Part shown: piece by piece, positions 21,921-30,348 of the stretch
How the letters are laid out: each line of letters begins with the position of its first letter
How positions within the stretch are numbered: the first letter of the stretch is position 1
Notes under the pieces: model-generated
Seen by the model: the letters and a program-made list of their open reading frames with translations, nothing else
The model's database searches: none
Told to the model about the DNA's origin: nothing
Program-made: the position numbers and the translations under genes
DNA from: Ochromonas danica
Taxonomy: Eukaryota; Sar; Chrysophyceae; Chromulinales; Chromulinaceae
Direction: 5' to 3'
Assembly (NCBI GenBank): GCA_015146655.1
Contig: VKHL01000030.1
Span: 1 to 64,000 of the forward strand
Length of the DNA stretch: 64,000 nucleotides

Positions 21921-22939
21921 ATGGTATTGAACCGTAAACGTAGTGACTTTGTCAACGACCCACCTGATGGTAAGCTAACTTGCACTATCTTAGAAGCCAA
22001 CAGTACAACAATTTGACCTTGTTGTCTAACCCTAACCGTCTGTCATTCAAAGCCCTTGCTATCATGAGAGGTGCTCATGAAGCCTTCAAAGCTGCTATCA
22101 AGGAAATGATCGAATTATTGGAACAACCAGAACACGATCTCAATAGCTTTCAGACACTTTGGAGAGACTTCCATCGTGCTGCAACCGTTCATTTTGACAT
22201 GGAAGAGATTGATTTCTTCCCTCTTATTGCAAGTCTTTCAACTGCTGTCGAAGGTCTTAGTAAAGCGGGTGAATTCCATGTAACAGATTTAGAGTTTTCT
22301 AGTGAAGTGGATGAACTACTTTCAGCAGCTGATCCTATTGATTGGGATGCTTTAAAACATGCTTTCCATATTTGGAAAGAATTCCATTTGTATCATTTAT
22401 TGAAAGAAGAAGAAGAGTTATTCCCTGTTTTCCAACAAGGGATCACTTCAGCGGAAAGTCGTTGCAGCACTGTACAAGAGAAACTTATTGTACCAACTGA
22501 AAATAGAAACTTTATTGAATATAAATTCTTTATTGGATATTGTCTCTCACAACTTGTGAAATATGGATCAAGTGATCAAACCCCCAATGAAGCAGTTACT
22601 AGTTATCTACGTGGATTACGTAGTACTGCATTGAAAATAGAATGGCAAGCTATTGTACCAGTATGTCGAGACAATTGTCCTGCTGAATTATGGCAAGAAT
22701 TGATTGAGAAATACAGTATTGAAAGTGAAGATGATATTCACTTGATACCATTGATGTTAACCAGAGCTATCTCTGAGGTGAATTTGGAAGATTTACCACG
22801 AGTTCTAACACCTTTGTGGTCACCATCTCCAGTTCATCAACGTTCCAAGGGTCGATTCAGAGAGTTTCCTACTAAAGAATTATTCAAAGAGGAAGCGCCA
22901 CAGGTTGAATACTATGATTGTAAATGTCATGTCATGTAA
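21921..22939 (+). CDS. Hemerythrin-like HHE protein with CaaX terminus
   Basis: A 49-nt first exon (21921..21969) joins over an 83-nt intron to 22053..22939, giving 311 residues. The first 150 residues form a hemerythrin/HHE four-helix region: AHEAF, HFDMEEIDFFPLI and EFHLYHLLKEEEELFPVF supply the His/Glu ligands expected for a di-iron or other cation site. A second helical region with IEYKFFIGYCLSQLVKYG and WQAIVPVCRDNCPAELW may be a degenerate repeat. The protein ends CKCHVM: Cys-His-Val-Met fits a CaaX box for farnesylation, with a further Cys just before it. This suggests a membrane-tethered oxygen, iron or redox sensor; that role is inference. No function is established for this architecture that I know of. 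Confidence 0.75.
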
Positions 22940-23364
22940 TGTAGTAGTTCGTTTTTGACTTCATTGTCAGTAGTTTTGAACTATATTGCAAACTGAGAAT
23001 GTGTTTGTGATTATTAGTAAAGTTATTGCACTATTGTAGTTCCTATCGTGTGATTTGCGGCGTGATCATGTGGTCATGACAAACAGACAACATTTCTCCT
23101 GTGATTTTGCCAAAGTGAGATGTTTTTGCTGTAATTTAGCTAACATTAATATATATTGACTTAATCAACCGTTTTGATCTCCCCGTGAATCACCAACCAG
23201 TCCTTAGCTAGAGCTGGTGAAACAACAATATTCAAAGTTTAGTTTAGTTAGGTTTAGTTCTTGTGTTAGACTATTCTCTCTTTATATAGGCTATCTATCA
23301 TCTGATATCTGATTTCTAACACAACAATGTAACGAAGGTGTCACGATGACTGTTAGTAACATAC
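22940..23364. other. Convergent spacer, hemerythrin to TMEM164
   Basis: AT-rich convergent 3' flanks; I see no gene or structured element here. Confidence 0.5.
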
Positions 23365-24285
23365 TCAGCCACTCTTAGTCTTATGAGCTTTTCCTACAAT
23401 AGATCGTATCAATGATGCTATCTGTATGTACACAAATGCAACTACATTGCCCACAATTAAGACAGCCAGTGTGAGTGTGGAGCGATAGGAAGGCTGAGTG
23501 AGAATGCTCGGCAGATGAGAGAAGATCTCTACCATAGGACCTGTTGGGCAAAGCATAAACTCTACGTTAACTCCCAAATACCAGTCAATGACTTCATAGA
23601 GAGAGAAATGTAAAAACATCAAGATTAACAATCCCACTTGTGTGGAGAAGAGATTGGCATGTCCTAATGCCAAGAAATCTCTTCGAGCTAATAGATAGAG
23701 AGGAAGGAGTTGGATAAGGACATGCTGAATCCAATAAGACTCTGCTTCAAAGAATTGATCTAATCCACCTGTCTCAGGGAAGAGCATAGCAAGTAACGTA
23801 CCAGTGAGGGCAGGGAGGAGGAAGATAGTGATATTGACTGCCATGACACCATCATAGAGCAAGGCTAATCCTTGTAAGAGAAGGATAAGATGACAAGGTT
23901 GTAACAAGTTGATCAAGGACATAATGTTAATCTTGTAGTAGATAATCTGTAAGTACATTATCATATGTAAACTACCCAAAGCAACCTCTACAAAGCGTTG
24001 ACTAGATGACAGTCGGCTGTGCTTGATTTCTTCTCGAATGAGATGGTTATGATGACGAATGGTCTTCAAAGGTCTTAACACAATGACAATCACTAAGCAC
24101 AAAGATAGCCAAGCAATGGATTCAAAGAAGTGAATCTTCTCTGAGAGAGCTTGTCGACATTCTGGACCACCCCATGTCCCACCCTTTTCTAAAGCACCTG
24201 TTACTAAGATATAGTGGAAGAAATTCAAGGTACTTTCCAATGAAAAGGTCATGATGATTGTCACAAGTCCAATCCCACAGCCCAA
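23365..24285 (-). CDS. TMEM164: TMEM164-like membrane acyltransferase
   Basis: About 306 residues with seven or so hydrophobic helices. Conserved family blocks are seen in order: GGPECRQALSEKIHFFES near the N-terminus, NLLQPCHLI with the family Cys, AMLFPETG, ESYWIQHVLIQLLPLYLL with the family His, and NVEFMLCPTG. In animals TMEM164 is reported to be a Cys/His acyltransferase that makes arachidonoyl ether phospholipids and affects ferroptosis. The Met at 24285 is the first available, but coding-like sequence continues to a CAG acceptor near 24305, so a short upstream exon is possible. The promoter is shared with the divergent LLPH-like gene and contains a 16-bp minisatellite. Confidence 0.8.
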   Translation of the reverse strand: MGCGIGLVTIIMTFSLESTLNFFHYILVTGALEKGGTWGGPECRQALSEKIHFFESIAWLSLCLVIVIVLRPLKTIRHHNHLIREEIKHSRLSSSQRFVEVALGSLHMIMYLQIIYYKINIMSLINLLQPCHLILLLQGLALLYDGVMAVNITIFLLPALTGTLLAMLFPETGGLDQFFEAESYWIQHVLIQLLPLYLLARRDFLALGHANLFSTQVGLLILMFLHFSLYEVIDWYLGVNVEFMLCPTGPMVEIFSHLPSILTQPSYRSTLTLAVLIVGNVVAFVYIQIASLIRSIVGKAHKTKSG

Positions 24286-24345
24286 TCCAATTTCTAACGC
24301 TTTCCACTGTGTTCACATTCTCCTCTTAAGTTACCCGTCTGTTAA

Positions 24346-24416
24346 GTTAATGCTCCGTGAAGTTAATGCTCCGTGAAGTTAATGCTCCGTGAAGTTAATG
24401 CTCCGTGAAGTTAATG
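24346..24416. repeat. 16-bp minisatellite in divergent promoter
   Basis: GTTAATGCTCCGTGAA is repeated four times without error from 24346 to 24409 and followed by a partial copy. It sits between the start of the TMEM164-like gene and the start of the LLPH-like gene. Confidence 0.9.
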
Positions 24417-24525
24417 TTTTATTAAGTTGGCTGTCAATCAGAAAACTGTCCAGAAAACGCGCTTTTGTGTTTGGCTGGCTGCTGAGACAGTGAGGGTGAA
24501 AAGAGAAAAACAATCAACAAGTGTC

Positions 24526-24957
24526 ATGGCGAAGGGATTGAGATCGAAGAGCAAGAGGAAGAATCGCTCTCTCTTGAGAGCCACTGTTATGGATCCTGTC
24601 TTTCACAAGCAGCAGAAGGCTCTGTCAGATAGTTTGGTCAAGTCTGTCCAGGAGAAGAGCACCAACTCTTCCCTCTTAGCTTTGAAGAAAGTCCTTCCTC
24701 AGTCCGCTTCTGGCGCTGTGGTTGCTTCAAGCTCTCAGAAGAAAGAGAAGAAGAGCAGCAAGGTAGAGGAAGATGTCATGGAAGAGAACTCTTCTGATGA
24801 TGATGAAGAAGAAGAAGGAGGAGGAAAGAAGAAGACTAATGGTGGGAAGAAGACCTATAGCAGTGTGACGGGATTGAAGGAGTCTGTGCGAGGCAAAGCC
24901 TTCAAGTCCTCCCGCCGTCAGACAAAGATTTCCAAAGAACTTGTCTGGTTCAAGTGA
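24526..24957 (+). CDS. LLPH/DUF2423-family basic nucleolar protein
   Basis: 143 residues from the Met of MAKGLRSKSKRKNRS, which is the conserved N-terminus of the LLPH (learning-associated protein homologue)/DUF2423 family; this motif fixes the start, although the frame is open for 33 codons upstream. The rest has a Lys/Ser-rich middle, an acidic stretch (NSSDDDEEEEGGG) and a basic C-terminus. Family members are small nucleolar proteins linked to large ribosomal subunit assembly. Single exon. Confidence 0.7.
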   Translation: MAKGLRSKSKRKNRSLLRATVMDPVFHKQQKALSDSLVKSVQEKSTNSSLLALKKVLPQSASGAVVASSSQKKEKKSSKVEEDVMEENSSDDDEEEEGGGKKKTNGGKKTYSSVTGLKESVRGKAFKSSRRQTKISKELVWFK

Positions 24958-25235
24958 AAACTGAAAACTGAAAAGGAGGAAACTTCTTCATGTCCTTCCC
25001 TTCAGCTCCCTTAGTCCTCCTCCCCCCTCTCTCTCTCTTGAACTCTAATTCTATCTACGAACCTTCTCTGTATAGTTTGTAATTCCTTTTAATGTCTATT
25101 TCATCATGATCAAATTGTTCTTTGATTGCTTAGCACCATCCACTCAGCACCTACTGTTTCTACTGTCTTTTAATAGATAGCTGTGAAGAAATATCCTCAC
25201 AGCATTTACCATGATTCATTTGACTACAGAATTCT
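24958..25235. other. Intergenic after LLPH-like gene
   Basis: C/T-rich 3' flank with no gene seen. Possible acceptor sites near 25226 may belong to the uncertain exon that follows. Confidence 0.4.
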
Positions 25236-25466
25236 TTGTATCTTATGGTTGATGAAACACCACATCAACTACTCCCTGTAAATATCTTGAAGATGATTGG
25301 ATTCAACCTCAGTTCACAAGATCATAATATCAGAGGTGAGGTTACTGCAGACAATCGTGTTCAGATCAAGCTGTTCAAGTACAACGAGGGCAATGACTGG
25401 TCATTATTTGTCCGTGCCGACGATGCTTTGCTTGAAGAGCCAGAAATTGCGACCATCAACACGTGA
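25230..25466 (+). CDS. Possible orphan exon or small gene
   Basis: A frame of about 75 codons (LVVDE-like start at an inner Met near 25245, then LLPVNILKMIGFNLSS, VQIKLFKYNEGNDW and DDALLEEPE) reads like real protein and ends at 25466. It may begin after a CAG acceptor near 25227. No upstream exon, family or domain was recognised. It could be the last exon of a gene or a relic. Confidence 0.25.
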   Translation, partial: NSLYLMVDETPHQLLPVNILKMIGFNLSSQDHNIRGEVTADNRVQIKLFKYNEGNDWSLFVRADDALLEEPEIATINT

Positions 25467-25719
25467 AGTACGAAGGTCGCGATCTCCGTCGTGGGTCTTC
25501 GGGAGGTGGAGTGTATGTTTTGTCCTCGGAATCCACTTGTCATCTATAGCATCTCTGCTACTGTACAAGCTACAAGTCAAAAACGGCAAATCAAAAAACG
25601 TGTTTTCCCAATATCTAATACCCGAAATTCGAATATCCGAAAGTGTGGTAGCTGCGGCTGGGCTGCTGTGGCTTGTTTGTGGTCCTCTTTGGTCTGTGTG
25701 GTTAAAACAAAGAAAGAAA

Positions 25720-26441
25720 ATGGCAGGCTTTGCTGAGGAAGATCCCAAGGTTGAGAAGATCGAGTCTGACGTAAGTCCTGATTGCTGTCTTAATGGTGCT
25801 AGAAATATGACCTCATTGATTGGTCTATGAATGTCTTTGTCTGCTTTCTATAGGACTCTGATGACGAGGTCAATGAGCCTCAAACCCAAGAAGCTGGTGA
25901 GAGCGCAGAGGAGGTAAGTCATACCCAGAGAAAAATCCTCTTCTATGACTTGTATGAACTTTGACATTGTTGTTGTTAATAGGAGAAAGGAACCACTCGT
26001 GGTGAGAAGAAAGCTCGCAAGGCCATCGCCAAGCTTGGCATGAAGCCTATCCCTGGTGTTGTCCGTGTCACCATGAAGAAGTCCAAGAACATCATGTTCG
26101 TGGTCTCTAAGCCTGATGTCTTCAAGTCCCCCAACAGTGATTCCTACATCATCTTTGGTGAGGCCAAGGTGGAGGATTTGGCTGCTAAGCAGGCTGCTTT
26201 GAATGCTGAGCAAGCTGCTCAGCGTGTTGCTCAGAGCTCTCAGCCTACCTTTGAGCGCAAGGCTGCTGCTCCTGAGACTGCCGCTGCTGCTGAGGAGGAA
26301 GCTGTTGATGAGACTGGCGTGGACCCCAAGGACATCGCCCTGGTTGTCGATCAGGCTCACTGCACAAGAGCTCAGGCTGTTAAGGCTCTGCGCAACAACA
26401 ATAATGACCTTGTCAATGCTATCATGGAGCTCACGATCTAG
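25720..26441 (+). CDS. NACA: Nascent polypeptide-associated complex alpha
   Basis: Three exons (25720..25770, 25854..25913, 25983..26441; introns of 83 and 69 nt) encode 189 residues. An acidic N-terminus is followed by the NAC domain ([17 protein letters not shown], then [19 protein letters not shown]) and a C-terminal UBA domain ([26 protein letters not shown]). With NAC-beta it binds emerging chains at the ribosome exit and prevents mistargeting to the ER. Codons are strongly biased towards C-ending and preferred forms, as expected for an abundant protein. CGAA-rich words lie about 90 bp upstream. Confidence 0.95.
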
Positions 26442-26629
26442 GATTCCTTTCCAGACTCGCAATATATATAACTAGTTCCTGCCAACAACACAACAACATG
26501 TTGCTTTTCTCACTTTCTATTTATTGAGTTTACCCATGAACTCACGAAGCACATCACATGAAGCCAAACTAGTACACTGATGCTCTACTTCTATAATCCA
26601 TGCTTTCTATTTACATAGTCAGGTCGAAT

Positions 26630-28357
26630 CTACCACAACAGCTCCAGGTCAGCGAGGATGGCAAGGTGGTCAGAAGGGTAAGAAGCAGAGGGTAACAGAG
26701 CAGGTCCCACTTCCTCCTCAGAGAGCAAGTCTAATGCCCTCACAGCTTGGAATCCAGGCTTATCAAACTCTGGTAAGGGTTGTATTTGTTGAGAGATGGA
26801 GGCGACAGAGGTGAAGAACCGTGTCTCTGATGTCTGGAGCAAAGAGGAAATGCGACTGCTTGAGCTCTCCTTCTTCTCTTTCACCACTGCATTGCCTCTA
26901 CCATTACTACTACTACCACTACTACCGCTATTACTACCACCACTATCGATATCCTCCTGGACAATCTTCTCTGGTGTCGAATAGACAGACCAAAGGTAAG
27001 GCTTAAAGACAGAACCATCTGCTATCACTTCGAATACAAACAAGAAGATTAGTGAGGCAGATAGTAACTCCGTCAACTCCTTGGCACTAATTTGTGATGA
27101 AAAGGCAGCTGTCATAGGTACAAAGAGTAGAAAGATATAGACTGAAAACCTTAATAGCGATGAAATAGCCACTTGTGTGTATGTATTGACAACTACAGGC
27201 CCGCTACCACCACCACCAGCAGTAGAAGATGCAGACTTCTCTTCTAAGCTATCTTTCATTGGAAATGATGGAGGTGCACGAAGATTACCCGATTTGAAAG
27301 GTTGATAAAAGATGTAATCTATACATCGTTTAAATACCACTTCTTGTCCATCTTTCCATCTTGCTTTCCAAGTAGTGTACAGGTCTGTCGAGGATAATCG
27401 ACTAGGTGATAAAGGAACATCTTCATTATAGACACTACGTAGTCCGAAAGGATGATCTTTGACAGTTTGATATGCTAATGGTTCATATGCACATTTCTCT
27501 GCAATAGCATTGAAATCTCCAGTTAAGATAATCGCTGGTGGTCGACCCATTCGGACATAACTTGTAGCAATCTTAGACAAAGACCCTAATACCTGAGAGA
27601 TACCACGTTTTCGATGCCGTTCTCCTAGTACTGACTTGACAGATTTAAGATGGGTAGTACCTATGATAATAGGTGGAGAGAAGACTGGACTGCCATCGAA
27701 AGCACTAGGTTTACTTAAGACATATTGATAACGATTTAATAACTCACAAACAACAATCAATGCAACTTGATTTTGTGCCATAATATTTTGTTGATCTTCT
27801 TTTAATTCTCCTGTATCAGTTAATTCAGCTTTTGATAAGGCTAATGTTTTTGTTTCACAAGAAATTACACGAAATTTTGATTTTTTCAAAAACATTGCAC
27901 AACCATCAGCATTACCTGTCTCTAGACAAGCACTAGTAGGTTTTGGTGCAAAATATCCTATATAACCTTGTTCATGTAGATATGGCCAGAAGAAGTCATA
28001 GTAATGATCAACTTCTTGCATAGTGATAACATCAGGATTATATTGACTGATTTCTTCTAATAACAAAGTTCTTCGATATTGCCAATCTAGATAACTACTA
28101 TTCACACGACTAAAACGATCACGTTCACGATTTAAACCAGAGAGTCCATCAGCTAAAACATTAAACTGCATAACACGTATTATAGCATCTTCACGATGTG
28201 GTGCAGGTGATAATCCACGTAAACTAAATTGACCTGGTAAAGGAATGAAATTTCGTTTTGGAAGAATTGAATTAACATGATTGTAGATTAATAGGTAAGA
28301 CCAAAGAAAGAATAGAGATTTTAATTTCTCTATTATTATTGTATGGATTGTTGTCAT
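26630..28357 (-). CDS. Nocturnin-like EEP nuclease with membrane segments
   Basis: From the Met at 28357 the product has 575 residues (an earlier in-frame Met at 28534 would add 59). It belongs to the endonuclease/exonuclease/phosphatase (CCR4/nocturnin/Angel) family: VMQFNVLADGLSG, TMQEVDHYYDFF with the metal Glu, TTHLKSV, LTGDFNA and the C-terminal SDHLAILADLEL with the catalytic Asp-His. FAPKPTSACLETGNADGCAMF is close to nocturnin. Unusually, a hydrophobic N-terminal stretch (LKSLFFLWSYLLIY) and a large insertion before the final SDH motif carry two further hydrophobic segments (FSVYIFLLFVPM and SASLIFLFVFEVI) and a Gly/Ser-rich stretch. It may therefore be an organelle or ER membrane-linked NADPH phosphatase or RNase. 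Single exon. A piece of its 3' end is duplicated at 29677. Confidence 0.8.
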   Translation of the reverse strand: MTTIHTIIIEKLKSLFFLWSYLLIYNHVNSILPKRNFIPLPGQFSLRGLSPAPHREDAIIRVMQFNVLADGLSGLNRERDRFSRVNSSYLDWQYRRTLLLEEISQYNPDVITMQEVDHYYDFFWPYLHEQGYIGYFAPKPTSACLETGNADGCAMFLKKSKFRVISCETKTLALSKAELTDTGELKEDQQNIMAQNQVALIVVCELLNRYQYVLSKPSAFDGSPVFSPPIIIGTTHLKSVKSVLGERHRKRGISQVLGSLSKIATSYVRMGRPPAIILTGDFNAIAEKCAYEPLAYQTVKDHPFGLRSVYNEDVPLSPSRLSSTDLYTTWKARWKDGQEVVFKRCIDYIFYQPFKSGNLRAPPSFPMKDSLEEKSASSTAGGGGSGPVVVNTYTQVAISSLLRFSVYIFLLFVPMTAAFSSQISAKELTELLSASLIFLFVFEVIADGSVFKPYLWSVYSTPEKIVQEDIDSGGSNSGSSGSSSNGRGNAVVKEKKESSSSRISSLLQTSETRFFTSVASISQQIQPLPEFDKPGFQAVRALDLLSEEEVGPALLPSASYPSDHLAILADLELLW

Positions 28358-28534
28358 GCTGTCATAGAAGTTGTCAAACAATGCGATGATGATGATGATC
28401 CAATCCAACAACAGCCAGCTCAAATGCAGTCCTAACCGACCAAATCTAGAAATCTGGCTATGAGTGCACAATCGCCAATAAACAGTGTGTTTGTTGAAAA
28501 GCAGTTTATTTGTTGTCAGAGCAAGCACCACCAC

Positions 28535-28760
28535 ACGGCAGTTTAGTCACCCCTGTAACGTTTTTTTCGTTTTCGTTGGGAAAAAGTCTGTTTTTTGACA
28601 GCATAAACGGTCTTTTCGGGATGGACTCCGAAAACCGAAAACGAAAATCCTGAAGAAAAGTCATAAAAAGCGAGTTATAACAGCCATTCAACTCCGAGTC
28701 ATCACAACTCCGAAAACCGAAAACGAAAATTTTGTACCAGCAGGAAGAGTGGGAGGGATT
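28535..28760. promoter_or_regulatory. Divergent promoter with repeated CGAAA words
   Basis: CTCCGAAAACCGAAAACGAAA occurs twice, near 28626 and 28709, 83 bp apart, and a reverse-orientation TTTTTTCGTTTTCG lies near 28561. The region separates the minus-strand EEP gene from the plus-strand gene at 28809. The motif resembles clusters seen before other genes in the window. Role as promoter element is inferred. Confidence 0.45.
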
Positions 28761-28808
28761 AGTATGGATGGTGACCACATACTAATAGGATAACTACCTT
28801 CGTTAGAA

Positions 28809-29306
28809 ATGAAGGAAATTTCAATGGAAATAGAGGGATTATGGAAAAGATTGAGCGATTTTCAAGCTAAGATAGATAAGTTCAAAGCAGTGGAAAGTTC
28901 TCGAAGAAATCACAGCCTTCTTAGTGAAGCAGTATTTGATATTGAATATGATATCAAAATAGAAGCTATTCAATGTCTGTCCTGTGATGACCAAAAGAAA
29001 TATAGAAGTGACAGTGAAGATTTTAATGACATGCTAATCGATAACATTCCTCTCTGTAAGATTGTCAGTCAATTACATCCAGAACAAGCACAGCCATTCA
29101 AAGGACAAACAATTGAAGATTTGTTCCATGACTTGAAGTTGTTAAAGAGACACGTTGGCTTGCTAGCTCATCCTACAGAGCAGGAGGTTCCAGAGTGTGG
29201 TCGACATTACTATCTTTATGTCATGAGATTGGTTAATCAAGTTGAAAGATTGAGAAATCGAAATGCTATTCTGACACGACTAGAAAGATTAGCAAACCTT
29301 TCCTAA
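28809..29306 (+). CDS. Conserved-looking helical protein, unknown
   Basis: 165 residues, single exon, not recognised. The sequence is charged and helical: an N-terminal coiled segment (IEGLWKRLSDFQAKIDKFKAVE), a central region with CLSCDDQKK, a segment LHDLKLLKRHVGLLAH-like around residue 120 (FHDLKLLKRHVG), and a C-terminal VNQVERLRNRNAILTRLERL helix. No signal peptide or membrane helix. The composition and ATG placement next to a divergent promoter suggest a real gene, perhaps a small subunit of a larger complex. I do not assign a function. Confidence 0.6.
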   Translation: MKEISMEIEGLWKRLSDFQAKIDKFKAVESSRRNHSLLSEAVFDIEYDIKIEAIQCLSCDDQKKYRSDSEDFNDMLIDNIPLCKIVSQLHPEQAQPFKGQTIEDLFHDLKLLKRHVGLLAHPTEQEVPECGRHYYLYVMRLVNQVERLRNRNAILTRLERLANLS

Positions 29307-29337
29307 CTTAAATCATCATTGAGAATGGTTCACATCA

Positions 29338-29580
29338 CTCAGCATTGACTTTAAACACAGCTGCTCTCTCTCCAAAGCGAGGTGGATATACCACATGAAA
29401 TATACTACTATTGCTTAACCCTTCATAAGCCTGAAACTCCTCCACAATAGTATGCTCACTATCTCATCTCTCCTACTTACTATAATAATCTCATCTCTCC
29501 TTCGTCGCAGCTCTGATTCACTACTATGTGAGAAAGCTCAAAGTCTGCCAGGATGGCAAGTTGGGTGGTTCCAGGCACAG
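29338..29580 (-). pseudogene. Fragment of gene 3' ends, EEP-like and unknown
   Basis: On the minus strand, near 29570..29540, QLAILADFELSH resembles the last residues of the EEP nuclease (DHLAILADLEL). Further on, 29450..29338 reads as clean protein (IVEEFQAYEGLSN, then YPPRFGERAAVFKVNAE) to a stop. Between them is a short direct duplication of about 27 nt. The body of an EEP gene is missing upstream. I take this as the remains of an older paralogue or of a broken gene end. Confidence 0.4.
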
Positions 29581-29676
29581 GCCCCGCGGAGCCTAGCTCA
29601 CTATCTCACCACCACCAATATGCGCCAGACTAACTTCGCAGGTTCTCGGACCTAATGGTGGACCCGGGCCGCCGTA

Positions 29677-29853
29677 ATGGCAAGGTGGTCAGAAGGGTAA
29701 GAAGCAGAGGGTAACAGAGCAGGTCCCACTTCCTCCTCAGAGAGCAAGTCTAATGCCCTCACAGCTTGGAATCCAGGCTTATCAAACTCTGGTAAGGGTT
29801 GTATTTGTTGAGAGATGGAGGCGACAGAGGTGAAGAACCGTGTCTCTGATGTC
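29677..29853 (-). pseudogene. Identical 177-bp copy of the EEP gene end
   Basis: This segment is base-for-base the same, as far as I can read, as 26658..26834 inside the 3' coding end of the EEP nuclease gene, in the same orientation. Beyond 29853 the similarity weakens but keeps the ACTACCATTACC-type low-complexity codons and an ATCGATATC word. It is a non-functional partial duplicate. Confidence 0.85.
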
Positions 29854-29929
29854 CACTACTACCATTACCACTTCCATTACCACCACTGCTACCACTAGAT
29901 TACCACCATCATCGATATCACCCAACAAC

Positions 29930-30172
29930 ATCACCTGTTCGTACAGGTGCTCTTCCTTTTCCCATCTTCCTATCCAGCCTATTTCTCATTATATCAACAA
30001 CTTATTGATATTATCGCTGGGAATGACAGAAGAACAAACCAGAGCTACTGGTATAGTTGCTATGTTGGTTGAAGAATTACTTCATCACTCCCTCTTCACG
30101 ATCCTCTAGCAATTACCTCCAGAACAGCAATTACTACAACAACTACACACATCTCTACAGTAGCACTTACAG
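29930..30172 (+). pseudogene. Broken end of an unknown gene
   Basis: Protein-like pieces appear in different plus-strand frames: SSYPAYFSLYQQLIDIIAGN, then TEEQTRATGIVAMLVEELLHH, then LPPEQQLLQQLHTSLQ to a stop near 30171. No single frame joins them. The family is not recognised. It looks like the degraded 3' part of a host gene lying just before the Ecdysoneless gene. Confidence 0.4.
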
Positions 30173-30348
30173 AGATACTAGCTATCTTGTAATAGAGATA
30201 ATACCACATCTGATAAACAGTCCATGGAAAACAGTTTATAGAAAACAGTTTTTTAGTCTCCTCCATTCTTTTCTTTCATTTCATTTTTCTTAGATTCTCT
30301 TTCTTTTTCAGTCGAACACTTCGTACTGTAGTGTGAAAACTGAAGAAG

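Noticed and set aside
25848-26462. Antisense frame of 204 codons in NAC-alpha
   Set aside because: NAC-alpha on the plus strand is unambiguous and codon-biased.
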